Assembly: GCA_903853805.1 (NCBI GenBank)
Contig: CAINUN010000050.1
Span: 1 to 64,000 of the forward strand
Reading direction: 5' to 3'
Length of the DNA stretch: 64,000 nucleotides
From: an uncultured Bacteroidota bacterium
Lineage (GTDB): Bacteria > Bacteroidota > Bacteroidia > Chitinophagales > Chitinophagaceae
The notes under the pieces are model-generated. The model saw nothing but the letters and a program-made list of their open reading frames with translations. It searched no databases and was not told the origin of the DNA. Below, piece after piece: positions 38,807 through 50,600 of the stretch. The translations under genes and the position numbers were made by a program. How positions within the stretch are numbered: the stretch's first letter is position 1; each line of letters starts with the position of its first letter.

Positions 38807-40234
38807 ATGTCTGAAACAGTTAAGCCCCAAGAACACTACAGCTTCTTTAAAGGCGTAGAACGCAACTTCGACAAGGCTTCGAAGTACACAAAATTTGAAT
38901 CTGGAATTTTGGAACAAATCAAAGCCTGTAACTCCATTTACAGCATGAAGTTTCCGGTGCGCATTGGCGACAAGGTTGAAGTAATTGAAGCATATCGCAT
39001 CCAACACTCTCATCACAAACTTCCTTGTAAAGGTGGTATTCGCTACAGCATGGATGTGAACCAAGATGAAGTGATGGCATTGGCGTCATTAATGACTTAT
39101 AAATGTGCTATCGTAAACGTTCCTTTTGGCGGCGGTAAAGGTGGCATCAAAATAAACCCTAAGAAATATACTACATACGAGTTGGAGAAAATCACACGTC
39201 GTTATACCTCTGAATTAGTGAAGAAAAACTTCATTGGTGCTGGTATTGACGTTCCTGCTCCAGATTACGGAACAGGTGCTCGCGAAATGAGCTGGATTGC
39301 AGATACTTATGCTTCTTTAAATCCTGGCGATGTAAACGCAATGGGTTGTGTAACTGGTAAACCAATCAGTCAAGGCGGTGTTCGTGGACGTACTGAAGCT
39401 ACAGGCTTAGGTGTTTATTATGGCATTCGCGAAGTAGTAAAAATAAAAGAAGATATGGACAGACTTGGTTTGTCTGTAGGAATTGTAGGTAAAAAAGTAA
39501 TTGTTCAAGGTCTTGGAAATGTTGGTTATCATGCTGCTAAATTCTTCTTTGAAAATGGCGCTATCATCGTAGGTCTTGCAGAATACGAAGGTGGTATCTA
39601 TAACGCAAATGGACTTGATTTGAATGCTGTGGTTGCTCATCGCAAATCAACAGGTTCAATTCTTGGTTTCCCTGGTGCAACTGAGTTTAAAGTAAGTGGT
39701 GAAACCATGGAGCAAGAATGTGATATTCTTATTCCTGCTGCTTTAGAAAATGTAATTAATGCTTCTAACGCTGACCGTATCAAAGCAAAAATCATTGGTG
39801 AAGGAGCTAACGGTCCGTTGACACCTGAAGCTGATGAAGTATTGAATGCAAAAGGAGTAATTGTTGTTCCTGATATGTATTTGAATGCAGGTGGTGTTAC
39901 GGTATCTTACTTCGAGTGGTTGAAGAATTTAAGTCACGTTCGTTTTGGACGTATGGAGCGTCGCTTCAGCGAAAACCAAAGTCAACACGTTTTGAAAACA
40001 GTTGAAGGACTTACTGGAAAAGCAGTGAGTGATGTTGAACGCCAACAAATTCTTCATGGACCTGATGAAGTAGATTTGGTTTACTCTGGTTTGGAAGACA
40101 CGATGATTGGTTCTTACCATGAAATTCGCGACACGATGCTTGAATTGAACATTCCTGATATGCGCACAGCTGCTTTCGTAGTTGCCATCAATAAAGTTGG
40201 TGTGGCTTACGAAGAACTTGGAATATTCCCATAG
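38807..40234 (+). CDS. Glu/Leu/Phe/Val dehydrogenase
   Basis: PCKGGIRYSMDVNQDEVMALASLMTYKCAIVNVPFGGGKGGI; GLGNVGYHAA; GEGANGPLTPEAD. Confidence 0.93.
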   Translation: MSETVKPQEHYSFFKGVERNFDKASKYTKFESGILEQIKACNSIYSMKFPVRIGDKVEVIEAYRIQHSHHKLPCKGGIRYSMDVNQDEVMALASLMTYKCAIVNVPFGGGKGGIKINPKKYTTYELEKITRRYTSELVKKNFIGAGIDVPAPDYGTGAREMSWIADTYASLNPGDVNAMGCVTGKPISQGGVRGRTEATGLGVYYGIREVVKIKEDMDRLGLSVGIVGKKVIVQGLGNVGYHAAKFFFENGAIIVGLAEYEGGIYNANGLDLNAVVAHRKSTGSILGFPGATEFKVSGETMEQECDILIPAALENVINASNADRIKAKIIGEGANGPLTPEADEVLNAKGVIVVPDMYLNAGGVTVSYFEWLKNLSHVRFGRMERRFSENQSQHVLKTVEGLTGKAVSDVERQQILHGPDEVDLVYSGLEDTMIGSYHEIRDTMLELNIPDMRTAAFVVAINKVGVAYEELGIFP

Positions 40235-40255
40235 TAGAAAGTCAAAAAAAAAGTC

Positions 40256-40288
40256 AAAAAAGGCTCGTCGAATGACGAGCCTTTTTTG
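40256..40288 (+). terminator. intrinsic terminator after dehydrogenase
   Basis: AGGCTCGTC-GAAT-GACGAGCCTTTTTT. Confidence 0.88.
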
Positions 40289-40298
40289 AGTAGGCATT

Positions 40299-40337
40299 AA
40301 CTAAAAGAGCTGCCCTATTCAGGCAGCTCTTTTAGTT
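40299..40337 (-). terminator. intrinsic terminator after ftsH
   Basis: 16-bp stem AACTAAAAGAGCTGCC/GGCAGCTCTTTTAGTT. Confidence 0.8.
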
Positions 40338-40353
40338 AACAATTTACAACATA

Positions 40354-42348
40354 TTAAGCTGTTGCCTCATTGCTTTCAGCTAAAGTTTCTACATCATGAA
40401 CACTTGGTTCTTCATAAGGTCTCGGCCCAATTAATCTTTCCAAATCATCTTTGAATAAAACTTCTTTTTTCAGTAATTCTTCTGCAATGATTTTTACAGC
40501 ATCTATTTTTTCTTCCAATAATGCTTTTACACGCTTGTAAGAGGTTTCAACAAGTTTACGTACTTCATGATCAATAATACGACCTGTTTCTTCGGAATAA
40601 GGTTTTTGGAAACCATTATCTGTCTGAGGATCGTAGAAAGAAATGTTGCCAATAATTTCGTTCATGCCATAGATAGAAACCATAGCATAAGCCAGCTTAG
40701 TAACACTCTGCAAATCACTCAGGGCGCCTGTGCTCACTTTTGCAAATATGATTTCTTCGACCGCACGACCACCAAGTGCCATACACATTCTGTCTTCCAA
40801 TTCTTCACGAATTGTCAAGTACTTTTCTTTAGGTAAATATTGAGCATAACCAAGGGCTGCATCGCCTCGTGGAACAATCGTAACTTTTACTAACGGATAA
40901 GCATGTTCTAAAAACCAACCCGAAACTGCATGCCCTGCTTCGTGATAAGCAATGACTTTCTTCTCTTCGGGAGAAATGATTTTGTTTTTCTTTTCTAAAC
41001 CGCCAATAACACGGTCAATAGCATCGTTGAAGTCGATCATGTCCACTTGTTCCTTGCCTTTACGAGCAGCAATTAATGCAGCTTCGTTACAAATATTAGC
41101 AATATCGGCACCTGCAAATCCAGGTGTTTGAAGTGCTATCTTTTTGATATTTAAGTCAACAGAGGTTTTGATAGGTTTAAGGTGAACTTCAAATATCTTC
41201 TCACGTCCTTTTAAATCAGGAATGTCAATAGAAATTTGGCGATCGAAACGACCTGGACGAAGCAAGGCTGTGTCCAAAACATCAGGGCGGTTAGTAGCTG
41301 CCAAAACAATAATGCCGCTATCACCACTAAATCCATCCATTTCAACCAATAATTGGTTCAATGTATTCTCGCGTTCATCATTGCTCATCATTACATTTTT
41401 CCCACGAGCACGGCCGATTGCATCAATTTCATCAATGAAAACAATGCATGGCGCTTTTTCTCTAGCTTGTTTAAAGACGTCTCTCACACGACTCGCACCA
41501 ACACCCACAAACAACTCCACAAAATCGGAACCCGACATAGAGAAGAACGGCACTTGTGCTTCGCCTGCGACTGCTTTTGCCAATAATGTTTTACCTGTTC
41601 CGGGAGGTCCTACTAATAAAGCCCCTTTAGGAATTTTACCACCAAGGGCTGTATATTTTTTAGGATTTTTAAGGAAATCAACGATTTCCATTACTTCAAC
41701 TTTGGCTTCATCCAATCCAGCTACGTCATTAAATGTAATGGTGACTTTCGTGCCTTTTTCAAAAAGCTGTGCTTTGGATTTTCCGATATTGAAAATGCCG
41801 CCGCCGCCGCCGCCGCCAGGTCCGCCGCCCATTTTGCGCATGAGCAGAAACCACATTGCTACCAGGAAAATAATAGGCAACAAAAAAGAACTAAGTAATT
41901 CTCTAATCCAATTACCCCTGTCTTCATAAGTCACATTGGGCTCAACTATTCCTGCTGGTATTTTATTTACTGCGGCGGAATAATCGTCTCTAAATTGAAC
42001 ATCCGAACCGACATGAAATGTGTAGGAGGGCGTTTTTTCAGTGCTACTAAGCCCTATAGGCGTTTTGCTTTCTGGCTTTTTTACAGCATCAGACTTGAGG
42101 AATACTTCTACCTCACTTTTATTGACAACATTTACATGTGCTACATTTCCTTTGTATAGATCTTCATCGCGAAATTCTTGAAAACTTTTCGTTTTTGTAG
42201 TAGATGTGAAATTGCCATTGTAAAACTGAAGAAATACAAGTGCCGCGAAAATTAGTCCATATACCCAATAGATATTGAAACGAGGTCCTTTTCGCACAGG
42301 TTTGTTGTTCTCTCCGTTTGGCAATATGGGTTTGTTATTATCTTCCAT
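40354..42348 (-). CDS. ftsH: ATP-dependent zinc metalloprotease FtsH
   Basis: [42 protein letters not shown]. Confidence 0.97.
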   Translation of the reverse strand: MEDNNKPILPNGENNKPVRKGPRFNIYWVYGLIFAALVFLQFYNGNFTSTTKTKSFQEFRDEDLYKGNVAHVNVVNKSEVEVFLKSDAVKKPESKTPIGLSSTEKTPSYTFHVGSDVQFRDDYSAAVNKIPAGIVEPNVTYEDRGNWIRELLSSFLLPIIFLVAMWFLLMRKMGGGPGGGGGGGIFNIGKSKAQLFEKGTKVTITFNDVAGLDEAKVEVMEIVDFLKNPKKYTALGGKIPKGALLVGPPGTGKTLLAKAVAGEAQVPFFSMSGSDFVELFVGVGASRVRDVFKQAREKAPCIVFIDEIDAIGRARGKNVMMSNDERENTLNQLLVEMDGFSGDSGIIVLAATNRPDVLDTALLRPGRFDRQISIDIPDLKGREKIFEVHLKPIKTSVDLNIKKIALQTPGFAGADIANICNEAALIAARKGKEQVDMIDFNDAIDRVIGGLEKKNKIISPEEKKVIAYHEAGHAVSGWFLEHAYPLVKVTIVPRGDAALGYAQYLPKEKYLTIREELEDRMCMALGGRAVEEIIFAKVSTGALSDLQSVTKLAYAMVSIYGMNEIIGNISFYDPQTDNGFQKPYSEETGRIIDHEVRKLVETSYKRVKALLEEKIDAVKIIAEELLKKEVLFKDDLERLIGPRPYEEPSVHDVETLAESNEATA

Positions 42349-42391
42349 TTATAGTTTGAATGGTTCTTTTTATGAAAATTAAACGGCAATA

Positions 42392-42790
42392 TTAATCATT
42401 ATGCTCCATTTGAATGGCATCTCCCCATAGTCCTTCAAGGTTGTAGAAATGGCGTTGCTCAGGTTGAAAAACATGCACTACCACATTTGCAAAATCTACT
42501 ATAGTCCAATGATCACCAGCTTCAAAATGAAACGGCTTCTCGTCAATTTGTTTCGAAATTTCATCAACAATATTGTTGGCAATTGCTTTCACTTGTATAT
42601 GATTATTTCCTTCGCAAAGAATGAAATAATCAGCAACTGCTTCGTCAATCTTTCTTAGGTCGAGCGAAAGAATATTGTTCCCCTTTTTATCCTCAATAGC
42701 TTTAATGATAGTCTTAAAAAGTTTTGAATTTTTCGATAGACGGGTATCCGTTTTTTTCGGTGTGGGTAATGCGTTTAGAGTTTTTTCCAA
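42392..42790 (-). CDS. rsfS: ribosome silencing factor RsfS
   Basis: KGNNILSLDLRKIDEAVADYFILCEGNNHIQVKAIANNI; GDHWTIVDFANVVVHVFQPEQRHFYNLEGLWGDA. Confidence 0.94.
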   Translation of the reverse strand: MEKTLNALPTPKKTDTRLSKNSKLFKTIIKAIEDKKGNNILSLDLRKIDEAVADYFILCEGNNHIQVKAIANNIVDEISKQIDEKPFHFEAGDHWTIVDFANVVVHVFQPEQRHFYNLEGLWGDAIQMEHND

Positions 42791-42843
42791 ATGAATTGGT
42801 TGGTTTTAATTTGCTAATATCTTTACATCAAAAATAAGGAATC

Positions 42844-43587
42844 TTGGCTCACAATTTTCAAACTTGGCTCGATGCACCTGTTATAGAATTGCAAAGTATT
42901 GACAGCACCAACAACTATGCCATGCAACTTATTGATGCCGATAAGGCACAACTTGGTATGACAATTATTGCAAAAGAACAAACCTCTGGCAAAGGACAAA
43001 GAGGAAATCAGTGGATTAGTATTCCTGGTGAAAATCTTTTGATGAGTATGATTGTTGTTCCTGAAATGCCAATAGAAAAGCAATTTTTGTTCAGTGCCGC
43101 AATAGCAGTTGCAGTTAGTAATTGTGTTACAAATTTAGGAATTGATTGCTACATTAAATGGCCGAACGATCTTATTATCAACGACAGAAAGACAGGTGGC
43201 ATTTTGATAGAAAACATCATTCGTGGCAGTCTTTGGACTTATGCAGTTGTAGGAATTGGTATCAATATTTTACAAAATAGTTTTCCAGAATCATTGCCAT
43301 TTGCCACTTCTTTAAAAAGAGAAACAAAAATTGATTTTGACATAAAACAAATAGCCAATGCTATTCGTCAATCAATTATTAAAACAATTTATCTTCCTAA
43401 TGGTGAATGTTTTGACCTTTATAGAAAAAGATTGTATAAACACCAGCAGAAACAACAATTTTCATTAAAAGGAAATCAGTTTAATGCGACAATAATTGAC
43501 GTATTAACAACTGGACAAATTGTGGTAGAAAGAGAAGTGGGAAACCATATCAACTATAGACATGGAGAAATTGAATGGATATGGTAA
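42844..43587 (+). CDS. birA: biotin--[acetyl-CoA-carboxylase] ligase
   Basis: QSIDSTNNYAMQL, KEQTSGKGQRGNQWISIPGENLLMS, IKWPNDL; apparent TTG start, the first ATG lies inside the conserved core. Confidence 0.9.
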   Translation: MAHNFQTWLDAPVIELQSIDSTNNYAMQLIDADKAQLGMTIIAKEQTSGKGQRGNQWISIPGENLLMSMIVVPEMPIEKQFLFSAAIAVAVSNCVTNLGIDCYIKWPNDLIINDRKTGGILIENIIRGSLWTYAVVGIGINILQNSFPESLPFATSLKRETKIDFDIKQIANAIRQSIIKTIYLPNGECFDLYRKRLYKHQQKQQFSLKGNQFNATIIDVLTTGQIVVEREVGNHINYRHGEIEWIW

Positions 43588-43630
43588 TTCCATTTTATCG
43601 CGTATTATAGACATGTCTAGAGAAGATTTG

Positions 43631-43978
43631 TCAGAATGTTCCCTTCACATCCTTGTACCCCATTCCTTTTAGCCAAACAATGAGCCTCTCTTTATAGTCA
43701 CCTTGAATAATGATGAGTCCATCTTTGGCGCTGCCACCTGTTCCACATTTGGTTTTTAGTTGTTTGCCCAGTGCTTCAAGGTCGGAAATTGTTCCAATAA
43801 ATCCTTCAACTAGAGTCACCACTTTCCCTGCGCGATGTTTAGTGTCTAGCTTTACACGCAGTCTTTGCTTCTCGACAGGTAGGGTGTCTGCTTCTGCATT
43901 TTCTTCTTTGTAATTATTGAAAAAGTCGGAGTTAGTACTATAGGCTAAGCCATCGGGGCGTGCTTTATGTTTGCTCAT
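43631..43978 (-). CDS. translation initiation factor (SUI1/YciH family)
   Basis: RAGKVVTLVEGFIGTISDLEALGKQLKTKCGTGGSAKDGLIIIQGDYKERL. Confidence 0.9.
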   Translation of the reverse strand: MSKHKARPDGLAYSTNSDFFNNYKEENAEADTLPVEKQRLRVKLDTKHRAGKVVTLVEGFIGTISDLEALGKQLKTKCGTGGSAKDGLIIIQGDYKERLIVWLKGMGYKDVKGTF

Positions 43979-44001
43979 GGTTTTTCTTTTTTACTAAAAA
44001 T

Positions 44002-44472
44002 TTATTCTTCCATCCACTCTCTTCTTGCTTCTGCAAAACTTGTTGGGGTTTCAAATAAACGAACAAATTCTACTCGGGCTTTATTGGCATGCCCATGCAA
44101 TGCCTTTTCTATTTGTTGATACAACCACACCACAATATTTTCTGCGGTGGTGTTCATTTTAGGTAATGATTCGTTGAGGTATTGATGGTCTAGGCACGGC
44201 TCAATTTGCTGTTTCCAAATGCTTTTTATTTCATTGAAATCGATGGTCAATCCGAGGTGATTGGTAAAGCCACTAATGCCGAAAATGACTTTATAGGTGT
44301 GTCCATGCAGGTTGCAGCATTTGCCTTCGTAGGCATGTAAATGATGGGCGGCATCGAAGGTAAAATCCTTGCTCACCAACACGCGCTTATTGTGGTATTT
44401 CAAATCGCGTTCTAAAATGTCTTTGCCAAATTCCTGAACTTTCTTGGGAAGATGATAACCTTTGTCGCTCAT
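44002..44472 (-). CDS. queD: 6-carboxytetrahydropterin synthase (QueD family)
   Basis: FTFDAAHHLHAYEGKCCNLHGHTYKV; DFNEIK; CLDHQYLNE. Confidence 0.9.
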   Translation of the reverse strand: MSDKGYHLPKKVQEFGKDILERDLKYHNKRVLVSKDFTFDAAHHLHAYEGKCCNLHGHTYKVIFGISGFTNHLGLTIDFNEIKSIWKQQIEPCLDHQYLNESLPKMNTTAENIVVWLYQQIEKALHGHANKARVEFVRLFETPTSFAEARREWMEE

Positions 44473-45374
44473 GCAATCGCTTTATTTCTTTTTAATCCGA
44501 AGTTCACCAAAAAAACACCTGTGAAGATGAGTACAGAGGCTATAACCTTTACCATTGTCATGTGTTCGCCAGTGAACAGTACGGAAATAATGGCTGCAAA
44601 AATAGGTTGTAAATAGATGTAAGCGCCAGCTGTGGAAGGACTAATGTGGCGTAAAGCAAAAATATTCCACAAATAAGTGAAGAAGGTGACGCATATAACA
44701 ATGAATGCAACAGCCGAAAAATCTCTGGGATGAAACAAACTCCAATTGATGTGTAAGAACTGTGGCAAACCAAAAGGAATGACAAAACAAAAGCCAAACA
44801 AAAACACCCATCGAATGACAATTATTGGTCGGTAGCGATGCATCAATGGTTTGATCATGACCAAATAAATGGCGTAGGATGCAGCATTGAGAAAAACCAA
44901 TAAATCGCCTAAGGAAGAATTACCTGTAACAGTGATTTCTTTTCCGGCGCTCATCAACAAAAAAGCACCACTGATACCAAGCATTAAGCCAAGACTTTTT
45001 TCCCAACTTAGTTTTTCTTTCAGCACAAAATGGGCAATGATGGTAATGAGTAGCGGGGTGCTCATCATCACGAGAGAAGCATGAATAGGAAATGTGAGAT
45101 TGAGCCCGGCGAAGAACAACATTTGATTGAGTGCCACACCAAACAAGCCTCCTAAAACCAATATCTTCCAGTCTTTTTTGTCAATTTTTGTTTTGAAATT
45201 TTGTCCTCCAAAATAGCTTAGCCAAAACAATAGCGTAACCACACTCACCCGAATGAAGATGAAACCAAGTGGCTCTATCAATCTTGGCATCACAGTTTTG
45301 GCAACGGTAAAACCGGCACCATAAAAAAGATTGGCACCCAATAGTGCCAAATGGGCTTTTAATCGATTGTTCAT
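44469..45374 (-). CDS. EamA/DMT-family transporter
   Basis: Ten-TM hydrophobic pattern, LALLGANLFYGAGFTVAK; start at internal Met. Confidence 0.87.
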   Translation of the reverse strand: MNNRLKAHLALLGANLFYGAGFTVAKTVMPRLIEPLGFIFIRVSVVTLLFWLSYFGGQNFKTKIDKKDWKILVLGGLFGVALNQMLFFAGLNLTFPIHASLVMMSTPLLITIIAHFVLKEKLSWEKSLGLMLGISGAFLLMSAGKEITVTGNSSLGDLLVFLNAASYAIYLVMIKPLMHRYRPIIVIRWVFLFGFCFVIPFGLPQFLHINWSLFHPRDFSAVAFIVICVTFFTYLWNIFALRHISPSTAGAYIYLQPIFAAIISVLFTGEHMTMVKVIASVLIFTGVFLVNFGLKRNKAIA

Positions 45375-45393
45375 GAGCGGCAAAAGTAAGGAG

Positions 45394-46482
45394 CTACAAA
45401 GTAGAAAGCCATTTTTCAAGAACGGGAATGAATTGTTGGCATCGTAAATGGGCATCTATTTTTTTAAAAGGAAAATCTGCAACTGCATGCAACTCTTCTT
45501 TCAATTTAAAATTCTTTTGCGAAGCAGCATAAAAAATGCCCGATTGGTGTAAGTATTTTGCAAGATAAAGTTGCTCAGTTTGTGAGGGCGTAGGAATGAG
45601 TATTGCTTTTTTTTGAAGCGCTACAAAATCCATAATGCTAGTATAGCCACTTCTACAAATTACATAAGACGCTTCCTCTATTAGTGGTAAAAGATCTGTC
45701 GCTGAAAGTCGTTGGTAGTAATCTATATGCAGTGGAATATTTTCTCTTTTCACCGCATTGCTGCCTTCAACAAAAACCACTTTTCCTTCCAAGCCTTGAA
45801 CCTCTTGCCACAATAAATCAGATAGCTGAGCCCGTTGTGTTTCTTCGCCCGATAATAAAACCAACAAATGCTTTGTTGTTTCTTTTTCTCTTACCGAAAA
45901 ATGTGTGAGCCAACCAATGTATGCTGTGTTATTAGGCAATATTTTTGGATGCGCCAATTTGCCAGCAAGATTACTTTCTTCCTCAGCAACATCGGGCACC
46001 CAAACCGATGAAAAGCGTTGTAGCAATTGGTAATGAAGCGTTTGTAAAAAACGATTTATTGTTGCGCCAAAACCCGAGTCTATTTGCAACTGATGACAAA
46101 GAATGACGGAAGGAATGGTAGCATGATGCAAACCATATCGATTGTCGGAAATGATGCCATCAATTTTTTGGGTAACCACAAATTGTTTCAACCAGTTTTT
46201 TTCTTCTTTTATTGCCTTAAAAATCTTGGGCGTTTGCAACATAAGATGCGGTAAAAACATGTTTGCCTGTTTGCTATAATTCACTTCATATCCTTTCAAT
46301 TGAAAATAAGAAAGCTCAGGAAAACTTTGTAACACAAAGCTTCTTTGCCACTCATTGCCGGCAAATAAAACAGTGTGTCCTAACTGCAACAAATGACGAA
46401 TGAAGGGCAGGCAGCGCGTGGTATGACCCAAACCCCAATCGAGCGGAGCAACAAGAATTCGTTTGGGTGAAGGTGTATTCAA
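45394..46482 (-). CDS. glycosyltransferase, UDP-GlcNAc:undecaprenyl (MurG)-like fold
   Basis: RILVAPLDWGLGHTTRCLPFIRHLLQLGHTVLFAG; ICRSGYTSIMDFVALQKKAILIPTPSQTEQ. Confidence 0.8.
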   Translation of the reverse strand: MNTPSPKRILVAPLDWGLGHTTRCLPFIRHLLQLGHTVLFAGNEWQRSFVLQSFPELSYFQLKGYEVNYSKQANMFLPHLMLQTPKIFKAIKEEKNWLKQFVVTQKIDGIISDNRYGLHHATIPSVILCHQLQIDSGFGATINRFLQTLHYQLLQRFSSVWVPDVAEEESNLAGKLAHPKILPNNTAYIGWLTHFSVREKETTKHLLVLLSGEETQRAQLSDLLWQEVQGLEGKVVFVEGSNAVKRENIPLHIDYYQRLSATDLLPLIEEASYVICRSGYTSIMDFVALQKKAILIPTPSQTEQLYLAKYLHQSGIFYAASQKNFKLKEELHAVADFPFKKIDAHLRCQQFIPVLEKWLSTL

Positions 46483-46503
46483 GAAAGGTTATTTTTGGCG
46501 CCA

Positions 46504-46665
46504 ATGAAACAGATGAACAACAAATGTAGCAGATTCAAATTGACCCAAAAGTATTGGCTGTGGAGCCTCTTATTGGTGTTGCTGTTTCAGTCTTGTGCTC
46601 GCACGAAACCCTGCGGATGTGGCAGCGATTTAAACAAGGTATTTTATCATAAAAGAAGACACTAA
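46504..46665 (+). CDS. 53-aa putative small lipoprotein (not in ORF track)
   Basis: MKQMNNKCSRFKLTQKYWLWSLLLVLLFQSCARTKPCGCGSDLNKVFYHKRRH; TM followed by lipobox LFQSC. Confidence 0.55.
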   Translation: MKQMNNKCSRFKLTQKYWLWSLLLVLLFQSCARTKPCGCGSDLNKVFYHKRRH

Positions 46666-46760
46666 ACTTCATTCATCGTTTTTCTTTGAAATCATTCCTA
46701 ATTGATTTTTATCATTGAGCTAATAGCAAATGCAATTATTTTTGTCACAAACGAACCATA

Positions 46761-47486
46761 ATGGCAACCAAACTCTCTGTCAATATAAATAAGATTGCAA
46801 CTATTCGAAATAGTCGCGGAGGGAATAATCCGAATGTGTTGCAAGTTGCTATTGATTGCCAACGATTTGGAGCGGAGGGAATAACTGTTCATCCACGACC
46901 AGACGAGCGTCATATTCGTTATGCTGATGTGCGTGAAATCAAATCTATTATTACAACAGAATTCAACATTGAGGGGAATCCAATGGAAGACAAGTTCGTA
47001 GATTTAGTTCTTGAGGTGAAGCCGCATCAAGTTACGCTTGTTCCAGACTACCCTACACAACTTACTTCCAATCATGGTTGGGATACGATTGTGCAAGCAA
47101 AATATTTACAAGACATTATTTCAGTTTTTAAGAAAGACAGAATTAGGGTTTCTCTTTTTGTTGACCCCATAGAAAAAATGGTTTCCGCTGCTGCCGCTAC
47201 AGGAACTGACAGAGTGGAGCTTTATACAGAAGATTATGCTAGGCTTTTTCATCAAAACAAGTCTATGGCGATAAGAAACTATTTGTTGGCAGCACAAATT
47301 GCTAAAGAAAAGAACCTTGGCTTAAATGCGGGTCATGATTTGGACTTAAATAATTTGAAGTTTTTTGCCAATAACATTCCAAGTTTGTTGGAAGTTTCAA
47401 TTGGGCATGCCTTGATTAGTGATGCACTCTATTTTGGGTTAGAAAACACCATTCAGTTGTATAGACGTCAATTAATTGCTAGATAA
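46761..47486 (+). CDS. pdxJ: pyridoxine 5'-phosphate synthase
   Basis: LSVNINKIATIRNSRGGNNPNVLQVAIDCQRFGAEGITVHPRPDERHIR. Confidence 0.95.
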   Translation: MATKLSVNINKIATIRNSRGGNNPNVLQVAIDCQRFGAEGITVHPRPDERHIRYADVREIKSIITTEFNIEGNPMEDKFVDLVLEVKPHQVTLVPDYPTQLTSNHGWDTIVQAKYLQDIISVFKKDRIRVSLFVDPIEKMVSAAAATGTDRVELYTEDYARLFHQNKSMAIRNYLLAAQIAKEKNLGLNAGHDLDLNNLKFFANNIPSLLEVSIGHALISDALYFGLENTIQLYRRQLIAR

Positions 47487-47634
47487 TATCCGAGCCAAAC
47501 AAGGCAATTCCTTGTTCAGGCAAGATTATTAGGCGATTTTTATAAAAAGAGTTATTTTCGGAAAAACCAGCCACCTTGTTTTTTCGAGGTTAATTGCTTT
47601 TGATATTTGTATTGATTGATTCGATTTCGGAAAT

Positions 47635-50600
47635 TTGCAGCCCATGAAGAAAAGTTTACTCACAACCCTTTTATTTGTTTTGGGATTTATCCTCCCTGAA
47701 CAAGTATTTGCGCAGCTGACTGCAAACTTTTCAGCAATACCAATTAGCGGATGTTCGCCTATTTTGGTTCAATTCACAGACTCATCGACAGGCAATCCAA
47801 CAAATTGGAATTGGAATCTTGGTAATGGTACTCTTTCCAACATTCAAAACCCTTCTACCGTTTACATCACACCGGGCATTTATACAGTTACATTAACTGT
47901 TTCAAATGGGACAAGCTCTGATACAAAAACCATCACTAATTATATCAATGTAATTCCTTCGCCTGAGGTTTATTTTACAGCAAGCGATTCATCAGTTACT
48001 TGTCCGCCAAAGACTGTACAATTTACCAACCAGACCATTTTAGGAACTGGTGGAGCAGCTTCCTATTTTTGGGATTTTGGAGATGGGGCAACATCAACTG
48101 TTCAAAACCCAACACACACTTATACCAATGGTGGAAACTATACGGTTACTCTTGCCGTGACTAATAGTGCTGGTTGTATGAAGCTGAAAACTAAAACTAA
48201 TTACATTCAAGTCTCTACTCCCCCTGATGCCAATTTCACTTCTGCCAACAATATTTCCTGTGTGGTGCCAAGTAGCGTCAGTTTTACAAATACTACGTTA
48301 GGCGGCACAACATATGATTGGGATTTTGGCTCTCTACCTAACTCTACCGCAATAAATCCAACTCACCTATATAATGCTGCAGGCAATTATACGGTTACGC
48401 TTATTGCCACTAATGCTTATGGGTGTAAAGATACCGTGGTCAAACCCAATTTCGTGAGCTTAGGCCCTATCTCTGTGAATTTCAACAAGAGTGCATCCTC
48501 CGTTTGCAAGGGTGTTCCAATTATTTTTACAAATACTACTACACCTGGGGTTGGAAGTTGTACTTGGAATTTTGGAGACGGAACTACGCCTATTGCTACA
48601 TTAAATGCTACCCATGCTTATTCTACAGCAGGAACATTCACAGTAAAACTAGTAGTAATTAACAGCGGATGCAAAGACTCATCAATGCAAACAGTTACTG
48701 TTTTCCCTTCCCCTTCAGCAGCGTTTTCAGCAACCCCAACAGCAGGTTGTACGGTTCCACAAACGGTTTCGTTTTCCAATAGTTCTACTGGAGCTGTTTC
48801 TTATATGTGGAGTTTTGGAACTGGTGCAACATCAGCATTAGTTAACCCAAGTTATACTTACACAATCCTTGGTTCTTATAATGTAGCATTAATTGCAACG
48901 TCAAACAATAACTGTAAGGATACGCTAACTCAAAATGCCTACATTAATTTTATCATACCAACCGTAACTGTTTCTGCTAACAATGTAAATGGGTGTCTTC
49001 CCGACACCGTAACCTTCACAGCTATATCGAACCCATCTATTTCCAGTTATAATTGGAACATGGGAAATAGTACAGTAATTCCAGGCGGTTCTACTATTAC
49101 ATACATCTATACTACTCCTGGAACGTATAATGTTACGGCCGGTTATTCCACTACTCCAAGTTGCAACTTTACAACTACTGCATTGCCAATAAACGTGGGT
49201 ACACCACCTTCACCGTCATTTACAGCAACACCTAATCCTGCATGTCCGGGAACAACAATTACGTTTATCAACACTAGTAATGCCCCTTCTGGTACAACCT
49301 ATCTATGGAATTTTGGAGATGGCGGAACAGATTCTACAATAAACACTTCTTATATTTATTGGAATCAAGGAACCTACCCGGTTACCTTAACAGCAACCTA
49401 TCAAGGTTGTAGTGCAACTTATTCGTTAAATATAACCATCACCCCCCCCTATCAAGTTTTTTAATTATCCCAGGAAATTGTGCCAATAAAAAAAACATAT
49501 CAACAATAAATAATTCAACCCCTGGCTGCACTTATTTATGGGATTTTGGGGACGGTTCTACTTCAACATTAATTAACCCAACTCACACATATACTAACTT
49601 TGGAAATTACACTGTAGTACTGTATGTAACAAATCCAGTTACAGGATGCGTGGCGCATGCACATCAAGATTTACACTTGTATCAATTAATAGGGGACTTT
49701 ATTGCCTCCGACACTTCAATGTGCAATAGTAACATTGACACTTTTGCAGCATTATTAAACATCAACATCATTGGCGCTATTCAAAGTTATACTTGGCATT
49801 TTGGCGATGGCACTTCAGTTACAGAAACAGATTCTTTAACTACCCACCATTACCTTTCAAACGGAATTTTTACAGTGACTTTGGTGTTGACCGACACTTT
49901 GGGGTGTAAGGATACAATTACGAAGGTCAATTACATTCATATTGGGGGTCCAATTGTAAACTTTGTTGGGGTTCCTACTCCTGGTTGTTCTCCTTTAACC
50001 GTTTTGTTTACCGATCAAACTATTTCACCTGATGGTTTTGCAGCAAGAAACTGGAAATTTGGTGATGGTGTTTTTTCCAACTCTAACACTGTAAATGTTT
50101 CACATACATACAATACTGGACAATATTCTGTAAGACTTATAGTAACCGATACTAAAGGTTGCAAAGACACGCTAATAAAATCAAATTACATTATAGCAAC
50201 AAAACCGAACGCAAGTTTTAATTCTCCTGACACCATTATTTGTAAAGGTCAAATAGCCCATTTTTACAGTAATAATTCTGGAAATTATACTTATCTGTGG
50301 CTGTTTGGAGATGGCGGCAATGCAACAACATTAAACCCTACACACGTTTATAACGCTGCAGGCAATTATACAGTCAGTTTTATTCTAACTAATTCAAGTG
50401 GTTGTAAAGACACTATGACCAAAACAGCTTATGTTCATGTGTCTTCTGTCAACCCAGGATTTACTTTGAGTGACACCTTCTCTACCTGCCCTCCTTTAAC
50501 TGTGTTTTTCTTAGATACAACTTCTGGCTCAACGACTCATAATTGGGTATTTGGAAATGGAAATGCTTCTTCTATCATTAATCCTGGTGCTATTTATACT

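Noticed and set aside
41222-41929. 235-aa ORF antisense to ftsH
   Set aside because: Strong coding evidence for ftsH on the opposite strand; proline/serine-rich low-complexity translation typical of antisense frames.
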